From the NCBI RefSeq assembly GCF_002150005.2, contig NZ_MSPP01000001.1, forward strand, positions 434,001-498,000: DNA of 64,000 nucleotides. Direction: 5' to 3'. Made by a program: the position numbers and the translations under genes. Shown here one piece after another: positions 36,836-44,837 of this stretch; within the stretch, counting starts at the first letter, position 1, and every line of letters starts with the position of its first letter. Source of the DNA: Marivivens niveibacter (GTDB lineage: Bacteria; Pseudomonadota; Alphaproteobacteria; Rhodobacterales; Rhodobacteraceae). The notes below the pieces were generated by a model, which was not told the origin of the DNA, made no database searches, and worked only from the letters and a program-made list of their open reading frames with translations.

Positions 36836-37579
36836 ATGGCCGGCCATAGTAAATGGGCGAACATTCAGCACCGCAAAGGTCGTCAAGACGCGGCGCGTTC
36901 GAAACTGTTCTCGAAACTGTCCAAAGAAATCACCGTCGCTGCGAAAATGGGCGACCCTGATCCAGAAAAAAACCCGCGTCTGCGTCTGGCTGTTAAAGCT
37001 GCGAAATCGCAGTCGGTTCCAAAGGACGTGATCGACCGCGCGATTAAAAAATCGCAGGCAGGTGACGGCGACGATTACACCGAAATCCGTTACGAAGGTT
37101 ACGGCCCATCGGGCATCGCGATCATTGTCGAAGTGATGACCGACAACATCAACCGTTCGGCATCGAATGTGCGTTCGATCTTCACCAAAGCGGGCGGTAA
37201 TCTGGGCACCACCGGTTCGGTTTCGTTCATGTTCGATCGCGTTGGCGAAATCGTCTATGATGCATCCGTTGGTGATGCTGACACCGTCATGATGGCCGCC
37301 CTAGAGGCAGGCGCAGAGGACGTAGAGTCGGACGAAGAAGGTCACTGGATCTACTGCGCGATGGAAGATTTCGCAGACGTGTCGGACGCCTTGGAAAAAG
37401 AGCTGGGCGAAGCAAAAGACACCAAACTTATCTGGAAACCTCAGAACCGCACCGATGTGGATCTGGAAACCGCGCAAAAGCTGATGAAGCTAATCGACAC
37501 GCTGGAAGACGACGATGACGTACAGACAGTCACCGCCAATTTCGACGTGCCAGAGGATGTCGCGGCGCAGCTGGGCTAA
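36836..37579 (+). CDS. yebC: YebC/PmpR family transcriptional regulator / translation factor
   Basis: 247 residues, the standard length. [19 protein letters not shown] is the family start signature, and [15 protein letters not shown] and [15 protein letters not shown] are conserved core segments; the acidic C-terminus is typical. YebC proteins were described as DNA-binding regulators (PmpR) and more recently as factors easing ribosome stalling. In many bacteria yebC lies next to ruvC-ruvA; here it is alone between a transporter and a LysE exporter, closed by a terminator. Confidence 0.96.
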   Translation: MAGHSKWANIQHRKGRQDAARSKLFSKLSKEITVAAKMGDPDPEKNPRLRLAVKAAKSQSVPKDVIDRAIKKSQAGDGDDYTEIRYEGYGPSGIAIIVEVMTDNINRSASNVRSIFTKAGGNLGTTGSVSFMFDRVGEIVYDASVGDADTVMMAALEAGAEDVESDEEGHWIYCAMEDFADVSDALEKELGEAKDTKLIWKPQNRTDVDLETAQKLMKLIDTLEDDDDVQTVTANFDVPEDVAAQLG

Positions 37580-37598
37580 TCACAGCAAAATCAATTCT

Positions 37599-37628
37599 AA
37601 ACGGCGTCCATTCGGGCGCCGTTTTTTA
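37599..37628 (+). terminator. Intrinsic terminator of yebC
   Basis: An 11-bp stem AAACGGCGTCC/GGGCGCCGTTT (one G-U pair) with loop ATTC and a T-run (TTTTTTATT) follows the yebC stop by 19 bases. Confidence 0.92.
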
Positions 37629-37662
37629 TTGTCTGGTCGAAAATGGCGCGATAGGCAGTCGT

Positions 37663-38265
37663 ATGGAATTTTGGATTGGTCTACGTACAGGGATCGCCCT
37701 GATCTTGGCGATTGGCGCACAGAACGCGTTTGTATTGCGTCAGGGCGTGCGCCGCGAACATGTGCTGGCTGTTGTTTTGGTCTGCGCGATTTCGGACGCG
37801 TTGCTGATTGCCGCAGGTGTCGCAGGCATCGGCGCACTGGTCGAGGCCGCACCTTGGGCGCTAGAGGTGCTACGCTGGGGCGGCGTTGCGTTTTTGACAT
37901 GGTACGGCGTCAAAGCGTTCCGCGCGGCCTATCTGGGCGGCGAAACGATGGAGGCCGCAGGCGGTGCCAAGGCATCCCTGAAAAAAGTCATCACGACCTG
38001 TGTCGCACTGACGTGGCTGAACCCGCATGTCTATCTGGACACGGTCGTTCTGCTAGGGTCCATTTCGGCGCAATTTCCGGGGCGTGAATGGGTGTTCGGG
38101 GCAGGGGCCATGCTGGGGTCTGTCCTGTTTTTCAGCGCGCTTGGCTTTGGCGCGCGTCTGCTGGCCCCTGTATTCCGCAACCCGACAGCGTGGCGCATTC
38201 TGGATGTGTTGGTTGGGCTATTGATGTGGTCGGTCGCGCTGAAACTGGCTTTTTTGAAAATCTGA
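37663..38265 (+). CDS. LysE/ArgO family amino-acid exporter
   Basis: 200 residues with five to six transmembrane helices. The N-terminal GIALILAIGAQNAFVLRQG (about 10-28) is the hallmark of the LysE/ArgO branch, and TWLNPHVYLDTVVLLG near 119-134 is the second conserved loop. Family members export basic amino acids such as lysine or arginine by proton-linked antiport at the inner membrane. The substrate is inferred from family. No ArgP/LysG-type regulator is adjacent. It lies upstream of an EamA transporter on the same strand. Confidence 0.92.
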   Translation: MEFWIGLRTGIALILAIGAQNAFVLRQGVRREHVLAVVLVCAISDALLIAAGVAGIGALVEAAPWALEVLRWGGVAFLTWYGVKAFRAAYLGGETMEAAGGAKASLKKVITTCVALTWLNPHVYLDTVVLLGSISAQFPGREWVFGAGAMLGSVLFFSALGFGARLLAPVFRNPTAWRILDVLVGLLMWSVALKLAFLKI

Positions 38266-38311
38266 TCAAATTTTCATTGCGCCCGCCTGATCGCAGGGTC
38301 ATGACTGGCGC

Positions 38312-39217
38312 ATGACGACTCTTACAGATCAATCGCGGCCCGTTCAGGGCGTTTTATGGATGTTGGCGACGGGCCTATGCTTTGTCGTGGTGAACGGGAT
38401 TGTGCGTTATTTGGGCACAGCGTTACCCGCGCCGCAGTCTGCATTCATTCGATTTTTGTGGGGGTTCGTTTTCCTGCTGCCGGTATTGGCGCCCGTGTTA
38501 AAACGCGGCCTGTCGACCGAGGCTTGGCAGCGTTTCACCTTGCGAGCTTTGCTGCATACTTTGGCCGTCAGCTTATGGTTTTACGCCATGGCGCGGATTT
38601 CTTTGGCCGAGGTGACGGCGATCGGATACCTCAACCCGATTGTTGTGACCGTGGGCGCTGCGCTGATTTTCGGTGAAGGGTTCGCATGGCGGCGCATGAT
38701 GGCGATTTCGGTCGCGATTATCGGTGCGCTGGTCGTCCTACGGCCTGGTTTGCGGGAACTGTCATCGGGTCATTTTGCACAGTTGGGGGCGGCTTTGTCC
38801 TTTGGCGCGTCCTATCTGGTGGCGAAAACATTGACCCGCTACGCGCCAGCTGGGGCGGTGGTCGCAATGTTGTCTGCAATGGTCACCATCGCGCTCGCCC
38901 CTCTGGCGATATGGCTGTGGGAACCTGTGACGTTGGTTCAGGTGCTGTGGCTGGGCGGGGTCGCGGCCTTTGCCACGGCGGGGCATTATTGCATGACGCG
39001 CGCCTTTGCCGCCGCGCCCATGACCGTGACGCAGCCCGTGACGTTCCTACAGCTGGTTTGGGCCAGTTTGATGGGTTGGATCGTGTTCCACGAATCCATT
39101 GACCCCTATGTGCTGCTGGGCGGCGGTATGATTATCGCGGCGATCAGTTACATGACCATCCGCGAGGCGCAGCTGCGCCGCCGCATTACCCCAGCGCCCA
39201 ATCAGGCGAAAATCTGA
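38312..39217 (+). CDS. DMT superfamily (EamA) transporter
   Basis: 301 residues with ten predicted membrane helices in two EamA repeats (about 14-145 and 155-285). The second half of each repeat contains the typical ISLAEVTAIGYLNPIVVTVGAA and APMTVTQPVTFLQLVWA helices. EamA proteins are mostly exporters of amino acids or metabolites; the substrate is unknown. Its stop abuts that of the converging small membrane protein gene (39217/39218). Confidence 0.9.
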   Translation: MTTLTDQSRPVQGVLWMLATGLCFVVVNGIVRYLGTALPAPQSAFIRFLWGFVFLLPVLAPVLKRGLSTEAWQRFTLRALLHTLAVSLWFYAMARISLAEVTAIGYLNPIVVTVGAALIFGEGFAWRRMMAISVAIIGALVVLRPGLRELSSGHFAQLGAALSFGASYLVAKTLTRYAPAGAVVAMLSAMVTIALAPLAIWLWEPVTLVQVLWLGGVAAFATAGHYCMTRAFAAAPMTVTQPVTFLQLVWASLMGWIVFHESIDPYVLLGGGMIIAAISYMTIREAQLRRRITPAPNQAKI

Positions 39218-39514
39218 TCAGTTGATCGTGACCGTTTGGGTCAACGCACCCGTGCCGCGATCATAAATCAGGATCGTATCGGCGTCCGTTGTCACCGCGA
39301 ACCAATCGGTGCCTTGGGTGAAGCTGACGGCGGAAACACCGTCTGGCAGGCTAATTTGTTCGGGCAAGGGCAAAGGATCTGCGTTCAAACGGATGACAAG
39401 CGTCAGAATAAGGACTACGAACCCCGCAATCATGACCACGGCCATCGCAGTCACCAGACGTTTCAAATACGTCACCAGCGGAGGGTCGATTTCGTTTTCA
39501 GGAGCCTGATCCAT
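39218..39514 (-). CDS. Small single-pass membrane protein (DUF6476-like)
   Basis: 98 residues from ATG 39514, with one transmembrane helix (about 22-44: VTAMAVVMIAGFVVLILTLV) and a C-terminal soluble domain. I recall such proteins next to rluD in Rhodobacterales under DUF6476; the number is from memory. Its start codon shares the tetramer CATG (39512-39515) with the start of the divergent rluD, so each gene's ribosome site lies within the other's coding sequence. AAAGG sits upstream in the rluD coding region. The function is unknown. Confidence 0.7.
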   Translation of the reverse strand: MDQAPENEIDPPLVTYLKRLVTAMAVVMIAGFVVLILTLVIRLNADPLPLPEQISLPDGVSAVSFTQGTDWFAVTTDADTILIYDRGTGALTQTVTIN

Positions 39515-40544
39515 GGCCGAGACCTTTGTCGAATTTATCATCGCGGAAAACCCGCCTGCGCGCCTTGATAAGGCTCTTTCGCGCGATGTACCAGCAGAGG
39601 CTGACCTAAGCCGGTCGCGTTTGTCTAAACTGATCGAACAGGGCGCTGTTCTGGTGAACGGTGCCGTCGTCGAAAACCCGCGCCACAAGGCCGAAGAGGG
39701 CGACCAGATCAAAATCACGGTCGAGGTCGCCATCGAAAGCCATATCGAAGGTGAAGATATTCCCCTGAATGTGGTGTACGAGGATGACGACCTGATCGTT
39801 GTCGACAAACCCGTTGGCATGGTCGTGCATCCGGCACCCGGTACGCCGAACGGCACGTTGGTGAATGCGTTGATCCATCATTGCGGAGATAGCCTGTCGG
39901 GTGTTGGCGGCGAAAAACGCCCCGGTGTTGTCCATCGCATCGACAAAGACACCAGCGGTCTGATGGTTGCCGCGAAATCGGACAAGGCGCACCACGGGCT
40001 GGCCGCGCAGTTCGAAAAACACACTGTAAATCGTCGCTATCTGGCGGTCTGCTATGGTGCGCCGGATCAGAATGACCCGCGTATTCACGGCATTCGCGGG
40101 ACGAATTTTGAATCGGGCAATATCCTGAAAATTCAGACGTTCCTTGCCCGTCATAAAACTGACCGTCAGAAACAGGCCGTTTATTTTGATACAGGCCGTC
40201 ACGCTGTGACCCGCGCGCGGATCGTGCAGGATCTGGGCACGCCGCCCGCCGCTGCGCTGATTGAATGTTGGTTGGAAACGGGCCGCACGCACCAAATTCG
40301 CGTTCACATGGCACATGTTGGCCATTCTTTGATCGGCGATCCCGTCTATGGCGGCAAACGCAAGATGAACACCCGATCAGTCGGCGAAAAAGGCGCTGCG
40401 GCCGCCGCGGCATTCTCGCGTCAGGCACTGCATGCCGCGACGTTGGGTTTTGAACACCCAGTCACTGGCGAATGGTTGGAATTTGATTCCCCGTTGCCTG
40501 CAGATATGGCCGAATTGGTTACTGCTTTGGGCGGCGAGGCTTGA
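39513..40544 (+). CDS. rluD: RluA-family 23S rRNA pseudouridine synthase (RluD-like)
   Basis: 343 residues. An N-terminal S4 RNA-binding domain (about 17-75, RLDKAL ... SRSRLSKLIEQGAVLVNG) precedes the catalytic domain with the HRIDKDTSGL motif carrying the catalytic Asp (near residue 149) and CWLETGRTHQIRVHMAHVGH. RluD modifies uridines 1911, 1915 and 1917 in helix 69 of 23S rRNA. CAGGAG lies upstream of ATG 39513, inside the divergent gene. In this group rluD commonly stands upstream of rpoH, as here. Assignment among RluA, RluC and RluD paralogues is by context and the S4 domain. Confidence 0.92.
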   Translation: MAETFVEFIIAENPPARLDKALSRDVPAEADLSRSRLSKLIEQGAVLVNGAVVENPRHKAEEGDQIKITVEVAIESHIEGEDIPLNVVYEDDDLIVVDKPVGMVVHPAPGTPNGTLVNALIHHCGDSLSGVGGEKRPGVVHRIDKDTSGLMVAAKSDKAHHGLAAQFEKHTVNRRYLAVCYGAPDQNDPRIHGIRGTNFESGNILKIQTFLARHKTDRQKQAVYFDTGRHAVTRARIVQDLGTPPAAALIECWLETGRTHQIRVHMAHVGHSLIGDPVYGGKRKMNTRSVGEKGAAAAAAFSRQALHAATLGFEHPVTGEWLEFDSPLPADMAELVTALGGEA

Positions 40545-40618
40545 TCCAAATGCGTGTTGTGATGTAACCTATGGTGGCAGAACGCCGGGGCCACGGCGCT
40601 GTGAACATTCGGAACATT

Positions 40619-40882
40619 ATGACAAATACCTTGATGCGGTTTGCTCATCTAGAGCAGCGTTTAAAGTGGATGGCCTTTGCCCTAGGGCTAGGCAGCGCGG
40701 TTTGCGTGGTTTTCGACAATCAATTGGGCGCAATGCTGCTTAGCCTGCCATTCTGCCTGATCTGGATTTATTGCGCGTGGCTGCACGGTGAACGGCAGCT
40801 GAAATATATCAACATGCTGTTTACGGCTCTCTATATTTACGGGCTGTGGCGGTATTACGATCTGCATCTAGCTGCGCTGTAA
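40619..40882 (+). CDS. Small membrane protein of unknown function
   Basis: 87 residues if translation starts at ATG 40619; an ATG at 40571 gives 103 residues. Two or three hydrophobic helices can be seen (WMAFALGLGSAVCVVFD, AMLLSLPFCLIWIYCAWL, and a shorter FTALYIYGLW), so it is probably an inner-membrane protein. No signal or domain is recognised. It lies between rluD and rpoH, just upstream of the presumed rpoH promoter region. The coding potential is reasonable but the family is unknown. Confidence 0.6.
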   Translation: MTNTLMRFAHLEQRLKWMAFALGLGSAVCVVFDNQLGAMLLSLPFCLIWIYCAWLHGERQLKYINMLFTALYIYGLWRYYDLHLAAL

Positions 40883-40973
40883 TAAAGGTTCCCATGTGCG
40901 TGAAAGCGCGCAAAATCCACTGGCACAGCGACGGAGCGGCGTTACATTCCCGTATAACTGTTAATTCGGATCT

Positions 40974-41000
40974 CTTGAAACGGGGTCTGGGCGTTCCTAT
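40974..41000 (+). promoter_or_regulatory. Possible sigma-32-type promoter of rpoH
   Basis: CTTGAAA (40974-40980) and CCTAT (40996-41000) are separated so that CTTG and CCTAT have 18 bases between them, one more than the usual alphaproteobacterial heat-shock spacing. The site lies 45 bases before the rpoH start. Autoregulation by RpoH is known in some alphaproteobacteria. Based on motif reading only. Confidence 0.35.
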
Positions 41001-41044
41001 TTGGAATGTTAAGCCCTTAAACATTATAAGAAAGGGGATTGGGA

Positions 41045-41944
41045 ATGAGTAATTATCAAAACCTTCCGGCACCGTCTCCGGAACAGGGTTTGAACCGCTA
41101 TCTGCAGGAAATTCGCAAATTTCCTATGCTGGAACCCGAAGAAGAATACATGCTGGCCAAACGCTGGGTCGATCACGAAGACAGCAATTCGGCCCATAAA
41201 CTGGTGACATCGCACCTGCGTTTGGCCGCCAAAATCGCCATGGGCTATCGCGGCTATGGTCTGCCGCAAGCCGAGGTGATTTCCGAAGCAAACGTTGGTC
41301 TAATGCAGGCCGTCAAACGGTTCGATCCAGAAAAGGGTTTCCGTCTTGCGACCTACGCAATGTGGTGGATCCGTGCGTCGATTCAGGAATATATCCTGCG
41401 GTCATGGAGCCTAGTGAAACTGGGCACGACATCCGCGCAGAAAAAACTGTTCTTTAACCTGCGCAAAGCAAAGAACCGCATCGGTGCGTTAGAGGACGGC
41501 GATCTGCGTCCTGAAAACGTGAAAAAGATCGCCACAGATTTGGGCGTGACCGAAGACGAAGTGATTTCGATGAACCGCCGTATGTCCGGCGGTGACGCAT
41601 CGCTGAATGCTACGGTTGGGTCGGATGACGAAGGTTCGGCGCAGTGGCAAGACTGGCTCGAAGATGAAGATGCCGATCAAGCTGCAGATTACGAAGCGCG
41701 CGATGAATTGGACACGCGCCGCGAATTGCTGGCCGAAGCCATGTCCGTGCTAAATGATCGCGAAAAGGATATTCTGGTTCAGCGCCGTTTGTCGGACGAA
41801 ACCGTTACCCTAGAGGATCTATCGGGCCAATACGAAGTCAGCCGCGAACGTATCCGCCAGATCGAAGTCCGCGCCTTTGAAAAGCTACAAAAAAGGATGC
41901 AGGAATTGGCAGTCGAAAAAGGGCTGCTGATCCAAGCAGAATAA
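41045..41944 (+). CDS. rpoH: RNA polymerase heat-shock sigma factor RpoH (sigma-32)
   Basis: 299 residues from ATG 41045, with AAAGGGG upstream; a TTG two codons earlier is in frame. Region 2 contains ATYAMWWIRASIQEYILRSW, and the RpoH box QKKLFFNLRK follows directly, which separates it from other sigma factors. Region 4.2 is [19 protein letters not shown] near the C-terminus. It directs transcription of chaperone and protease genes under heat stress. A candidate heat-shock promoter lies upstream and a strong terminator downstream. Many Rhodobacterales carry two rpoH copies; only one is visible. Confidence 0.96.
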   Translation: MSNYQNLPAPSPEQGLNRYLQEIRKFPMLEPEEEYMLAKRWVDHEDSNSAHKLVTSHLRLAAKIAMGYRGYGLPQAEVISEANVGLMQAVKRFDPEKGFRLATYAMWWIRASIQEYILRSWSLVKLGTTSAQKKLFFNLRKAKNRIGALEDGDLRPENVKKIATDLGVTEDEVISMNRRMSGGDASLNATVGSDDEGSAQWQDWLEDEDADQAADYEARDELDTRRELLAEAMSVLNDREKDILVQRRLSDETVTLEDLSGQYEVSRERIRQIEVRAFEKLQKRMQELAVEKGLLIQAE

Positions 41945-41948
41945 AACC

Positions 41949-41976
41949 AAAGGCGGCCACCTGTGCCGCCTTTTTT
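41949..41976 (+). terminator. Intrinsic terminator of rpoH
   Basis: A perfect 9-bp stem AAAGGCGGC/GCCGCCTTT with a 7-base loop and six T, four bases after the rpoH stop. Confidence 0.93.
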
Positions 41977-42058
41977 AATCGATAATCGGCTTATTCAGTT
42001 GTTGCCGGTCTTATTCCTGCCTAGCCTTCGCGCGTGGGTAGGAACAGGAGATTGCAAA

Positions 42059-43033
42059 ATGAAACCGGTCAAATGGGGCGTTTTGGGCGCCGCTAAATTC
42101 GCGCGTGAACACATGGCCCGCGCGATTCATGCCGCAGAAGGCGCAGAGTTTTATGCAATCGCGACGTCATCCGAGGATAAAGCTGCGCCGTTTCAGGCAT
42201 TTCAACCAAATCTAAAGGTGTTTACGGACTACGATCAGCTGCTTGCCGATCCAGACATCGACGCAGTTTATATTCCGCTGCCCAATCATTTGCATGTGGA
42301 ATGGACGATCAAGGCGCTCGAGGCGGGTAAACATGTTTTGTGTGAAAAACCCATCGCTATGGGCGAGGCGGAGTTTGATCGTTTGATCGCTGCGCGCGAC
42401 AGTTCAGGAAAATTCGCAGCCGAGGCGTTTATGATTGCGCATCATCCGCAATTCACCCGTGCCAAAGAGGTACTGCAGTCGGGCGTTTTGGGCGATCTGG
42501 TGCTGGTCGATACTGTGTTCAGTTTCAATAACGGCGCAGACAAAGACAATATTCGCAATCGTCCCGAAACGGCTGGGGGCGCGCTGGGTGATATCGGTGT
42601 CTACGCCTTTGGGTCGGTTCGATTGGTGACGGGCGAAGAACCCGTCCAGATCCGCGCCGCCAACATCCGCCGCGAAAATGGCGTGGACGTATTCTCGCAA
42701 ACCTTGGCAGAGTTCCCATCGTTCGATTACCAAGGCACTGTGTCGATGCGTATGGCAAACCGCCAGCATCTGACATTCCACGGCACCAAGGGCCACATGA
42801 CCCTATCTGCGCCGTATAACGCAGGCGTTTATGATATTGCAGAGCTGACGGTGGAAGCGCCAGCAATGGAACGGCACGTTGAACGCTGGCCTGCCGTTAA
42901 TCACTATGTCCTACAGGTACAAAATTTCTGTGCGACAGTCCGTGAGGGCGCTGAATATCCAGTTCCGTTGGAGTTTAGCCGTGGCACGCAGGCAATGACC
43001 GATATGGTGATTGATAAAGAACACAAAGCCTGA
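42059..43033 (+). CDS. Gfo/Idh/MocA family oxidoreductase
   Basis: 324 residues from ATG 42059 (MKPVKWGVLGAAKFA), behind AGGAG; the longer in-frame start at 41963 overlaps the rpoH terminator and is rejected. The N-terminal Rossmann domain binds NAD(P) (GVLGAAKFA), with the family signature HVLCEKPIAM (about 95-105). The C-terminal domain (about 125-300) is the substrate-binding sheet. Members oxidise sugars, inositols and related polyols, or act on xylose/1,5-anhydro sugars. The substrate cannot be told; no sugar transporter is adjacent. Confidence 0.9.
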   Translation: MKPVKWGVLGAAKFAREHMARAIHAAEGAEFYAIATSSEDKAAPFQAFQPNLKVFTDYDQLLADPDIDAVYIPLPNHLHVEWTIKALEAGKHVLCEKPIAMGEAEFDRLIAARDSSGKFAAEAFMIAHHPQFTRAKEVLQSGVLGDLVLVDTVFSFNNGADKDNIRNRPETAGGALGDIGVYAFGSVRLVTGEEPVQIRAANIRRENGVDVFSQTLAEFPSFDYQGTVSMRMANRQHLTFHGTKGHMTLSAPYNAGVYDIAELTVEAPAMERHVERWPAVNHYVLQVQNFCATVREGAEYPVPLEFSRGTQAMTDMVIDKEHKA

Positions 43034-43063
43034 CACTGACAACCGGTATCGCTTTGGCCAACT

Positions 43064-43085
43064 GCGACCCAAGTTATTGGGTCGC
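43064..43085. terminator. Perfect hairpin between convergent genes
   Basis: GCGACCCAA (43064-43072) and TTGGGTCGC (43077-43085) form a perfect 9-bp stem with loop GTTA between the oxidoreductase and dipeptidase genes. No T-run follows on either strand, so it is a weak intrinsic terminator at best, or an RNA-end stabiliser. Confidence 0.4.
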
Positions 43086-43098
43086 GATCAGCCGAGGG

Positions 43099-44268
43099 TC
43101 AGTTTAACCGTGCACGCAATACGCGGATCATATTTCCGCCCATAACTTTTGCGATCTGGTCGTCCGTCAGGCCCGCATTAATCAATGCGTGGGTCAGCGC
43201 GGGCAATTCGGATGTGTCAAACGCGGTTTCCACTGATCCGTCAAAGTCAGATCCCAGTGATACGTGATCTTCGCCGACCTCGGCGATGGCGGTCGTGATC
43301 ATTTTGGCGATTGCATCTGGGCTAGGGTGTTCGCAGACAACATCAGCCCAATACCCCATGCCAATCACGCCGCCGGTCGCTGCAATGTCGCGCATCAGGT
43401 CATCGGGGAAATTGCGCTTTACGGGGCAATGGCCATGCACGCCTCCGTGGCTAACAATGATCGGTACATCTGTCATTTCCAGCACATCACGGGCGACTTG
43501 CTCCGAGCTATGGGCAATGTCGATGATCCACCCTTCGGTCGCGGCGCGGGCAACGACTGCACGTCCAAAATCCGTCAGGCCTTTGTTGCCAACGCCGTGC
43601 AAAGACCCGCCCAGTTCATTGTCAAAGAAATGCTGCAACCCGATCAATCGATAACCTGCGTTCCACAGAACGTCCATGTTGTCGATATCGCCCTCTAACG
43701 GGTGCGCGCCTTCGATGCCCAAAATGCCTGCCGTTACATTAGAACCCGCGGTGCGGTCGGCCAGTACCGCGTCTAGGCCGGCCTCATTGGTGACAATGCG
43801 CAACGCATCTGGCGCGCGGTGTTCGAAACGGTGCAGCTTTTCCGACTGATACACCGCGCGTTCCAACAAACTATTCCAAGTGCGCAAGGGCCACAGCTGC
43901 CCGATGGCAAGCAGGGTTATGTTATCGAACGCATCATCGCTGTTTTCATCGTAATTCTGACCAGCTGGGGATTTCGTGACGGCGGTGAAAACCTGAACAG
44001 CCACGTTGCCTTCTGTCAGGCGGGGTAGGTCGACCTGACCGTAATCACCACGTTTTGTCAGGTCGCGATTCCACAGCAAACTATCCGCATGCCAGTCACC
44101 GACAATTAGGTTTGCGTGCAATTCGGCGGCCTGCGGCGATACGGGGTAGGGATCGTGCGCGATGACATTGTTACGGCCTTTTTCCACTATCTTTGGCGCG
44201 AAAATGAAAAAGGTTGCGGCCGCGATGACGATGAGGCCAAAGACAGCGGCTAAGAATTTTTTGAACAT
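43099..44268 (-). CDS. Membrane dipeptidase (peptidase M19 family), membrane-anchored
   Basis: 389 residues with an N-terminal hydrophobic anchor or signal (about 5-27), then the M19 barrel. Zinc-ligand segments appear in order: VGDWHADSLLW (HxD), GIEGAHPLEGD (bridging Glu), IVSHGGVHG and the late LGSDFDG. These enzymes hydrolyse dipeptides, including those with D-residues, and some cleave beta-lactams. The anchor suggests action in the periplasm. It is a single gene facing the Gfo/Idh gene tail to tail. Confidence 0.92.
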   Translation of the reverse strand: MFKKFLAAVFGLIVIAAATFFIFAPKIVEKGRNNVIAHDPYPVSPQAAELHANLIVGDWHADSLLWNRDLTKRGDYGQVDLPRLTEGNVAVQVFTAVTKSPAGQNYDENSDDAFDNITLLAIGQLWPLRTWNSLLERAVYQSEKLHRFEHRAPDALRIVTNEAGLDAVLADRTAGSNVTAGILGIEGAHPLEGDIDNMDVLWNAGYRLIGLQHFFDNELGGSLHGVGNKGLTDFGRAVVARAATEGWIIDIAHSSEQVARDVLEMTDVPIIVSHGGVHGHCPVKRNFPDDLMRDIAATGGVIGMGYWADVVCEHPSPDAIAKMITTAIAEVGEDHVSLGSDFDGSVETAFDTSELPALTHALINAGLTDDQIAKVMGGNMIRVLRARLN

Positions 44269-44337
44269 TGATAATTCCCCTACCTATGACCTCAGACTGG
44301 CACGAGTTAGGGATTCTTTCCAATAGGCTGCGTGACG

Positions 44338-44799
44338 TCAGCCCAAATGCTCCATGGGGCTCCATGCGGTCACGACAGAGGTTTCGGCCGACCAAGCATA
44401 AAAGCTACCTGCGGTGTCTGGCGATATATCTATGCCCGTTAATTTGCTGCGCAACACAGTGCCGACATAGGGGTGGCCGATAAACAGTGTGTTGTCGGGC
44501 GCGGTACGCATGATGGCTGATACCTCGGCGACGATGCGGGACTGTAGATCGGTGTCGTCGTCCGAAACTTCATTCAAACGCGGTCGGATCAGGATCGGGC
44601 AGCCCAATGCGCCCGCGATGATCGCGCCTGTTTCTACGGCTTTGGTTTCGGCGCTGGTGACCACCTGTTTGATATGGGCCACTGCGCCTGACTGAACGAT
44701 GTCCTGCGTCCTGTCCCGCCCACGCTGCGACAAACGCCATAGGGCGGGATCGCAGGTGGGGTCTGGTGTCACCTCTGGGTGGGACAGGTAGTAGAACAT
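44338..44799 (-). CDS. Histidine phosphatase superfamily protein, atypical
   Basis: 153 residues, SixA/phosphoglycerate-mutase-like. The phosphohistidine region reads YLSHPEV (residues 4-10) instead of the usual LxRHGE: the His is kept but the preceding Arg is Ser and the Gly is Pro. The second His lies in LFIGHPYVG (about 107-115), and TSAETKAVETG supplies the middle motif. It may have altered substrate or weak phosphatase activity. No partner gene is obvious; it precedes the dipeptidase gene on the same strand. Confidence 0.8.
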   Translation of the reverse strand: MFYYLSHPEVTPDPTCDPALWRLSQRGRDRTQDIVQSGAVAHIKQVVTSAETKAVETGAIIAGALGCPILIRPRLNEVSDDDTDLQSRIVAEVSAIMRTAPDNTLFIGHPYVGTVLRSKLTGIDISPDTAGSFYAWSAETSVVTAWSPMEHLG

Positions 44800-44837
44800 A
44801 ATATCTAAATCGGCCCCGAGGGTCGGGACCGCCCATT

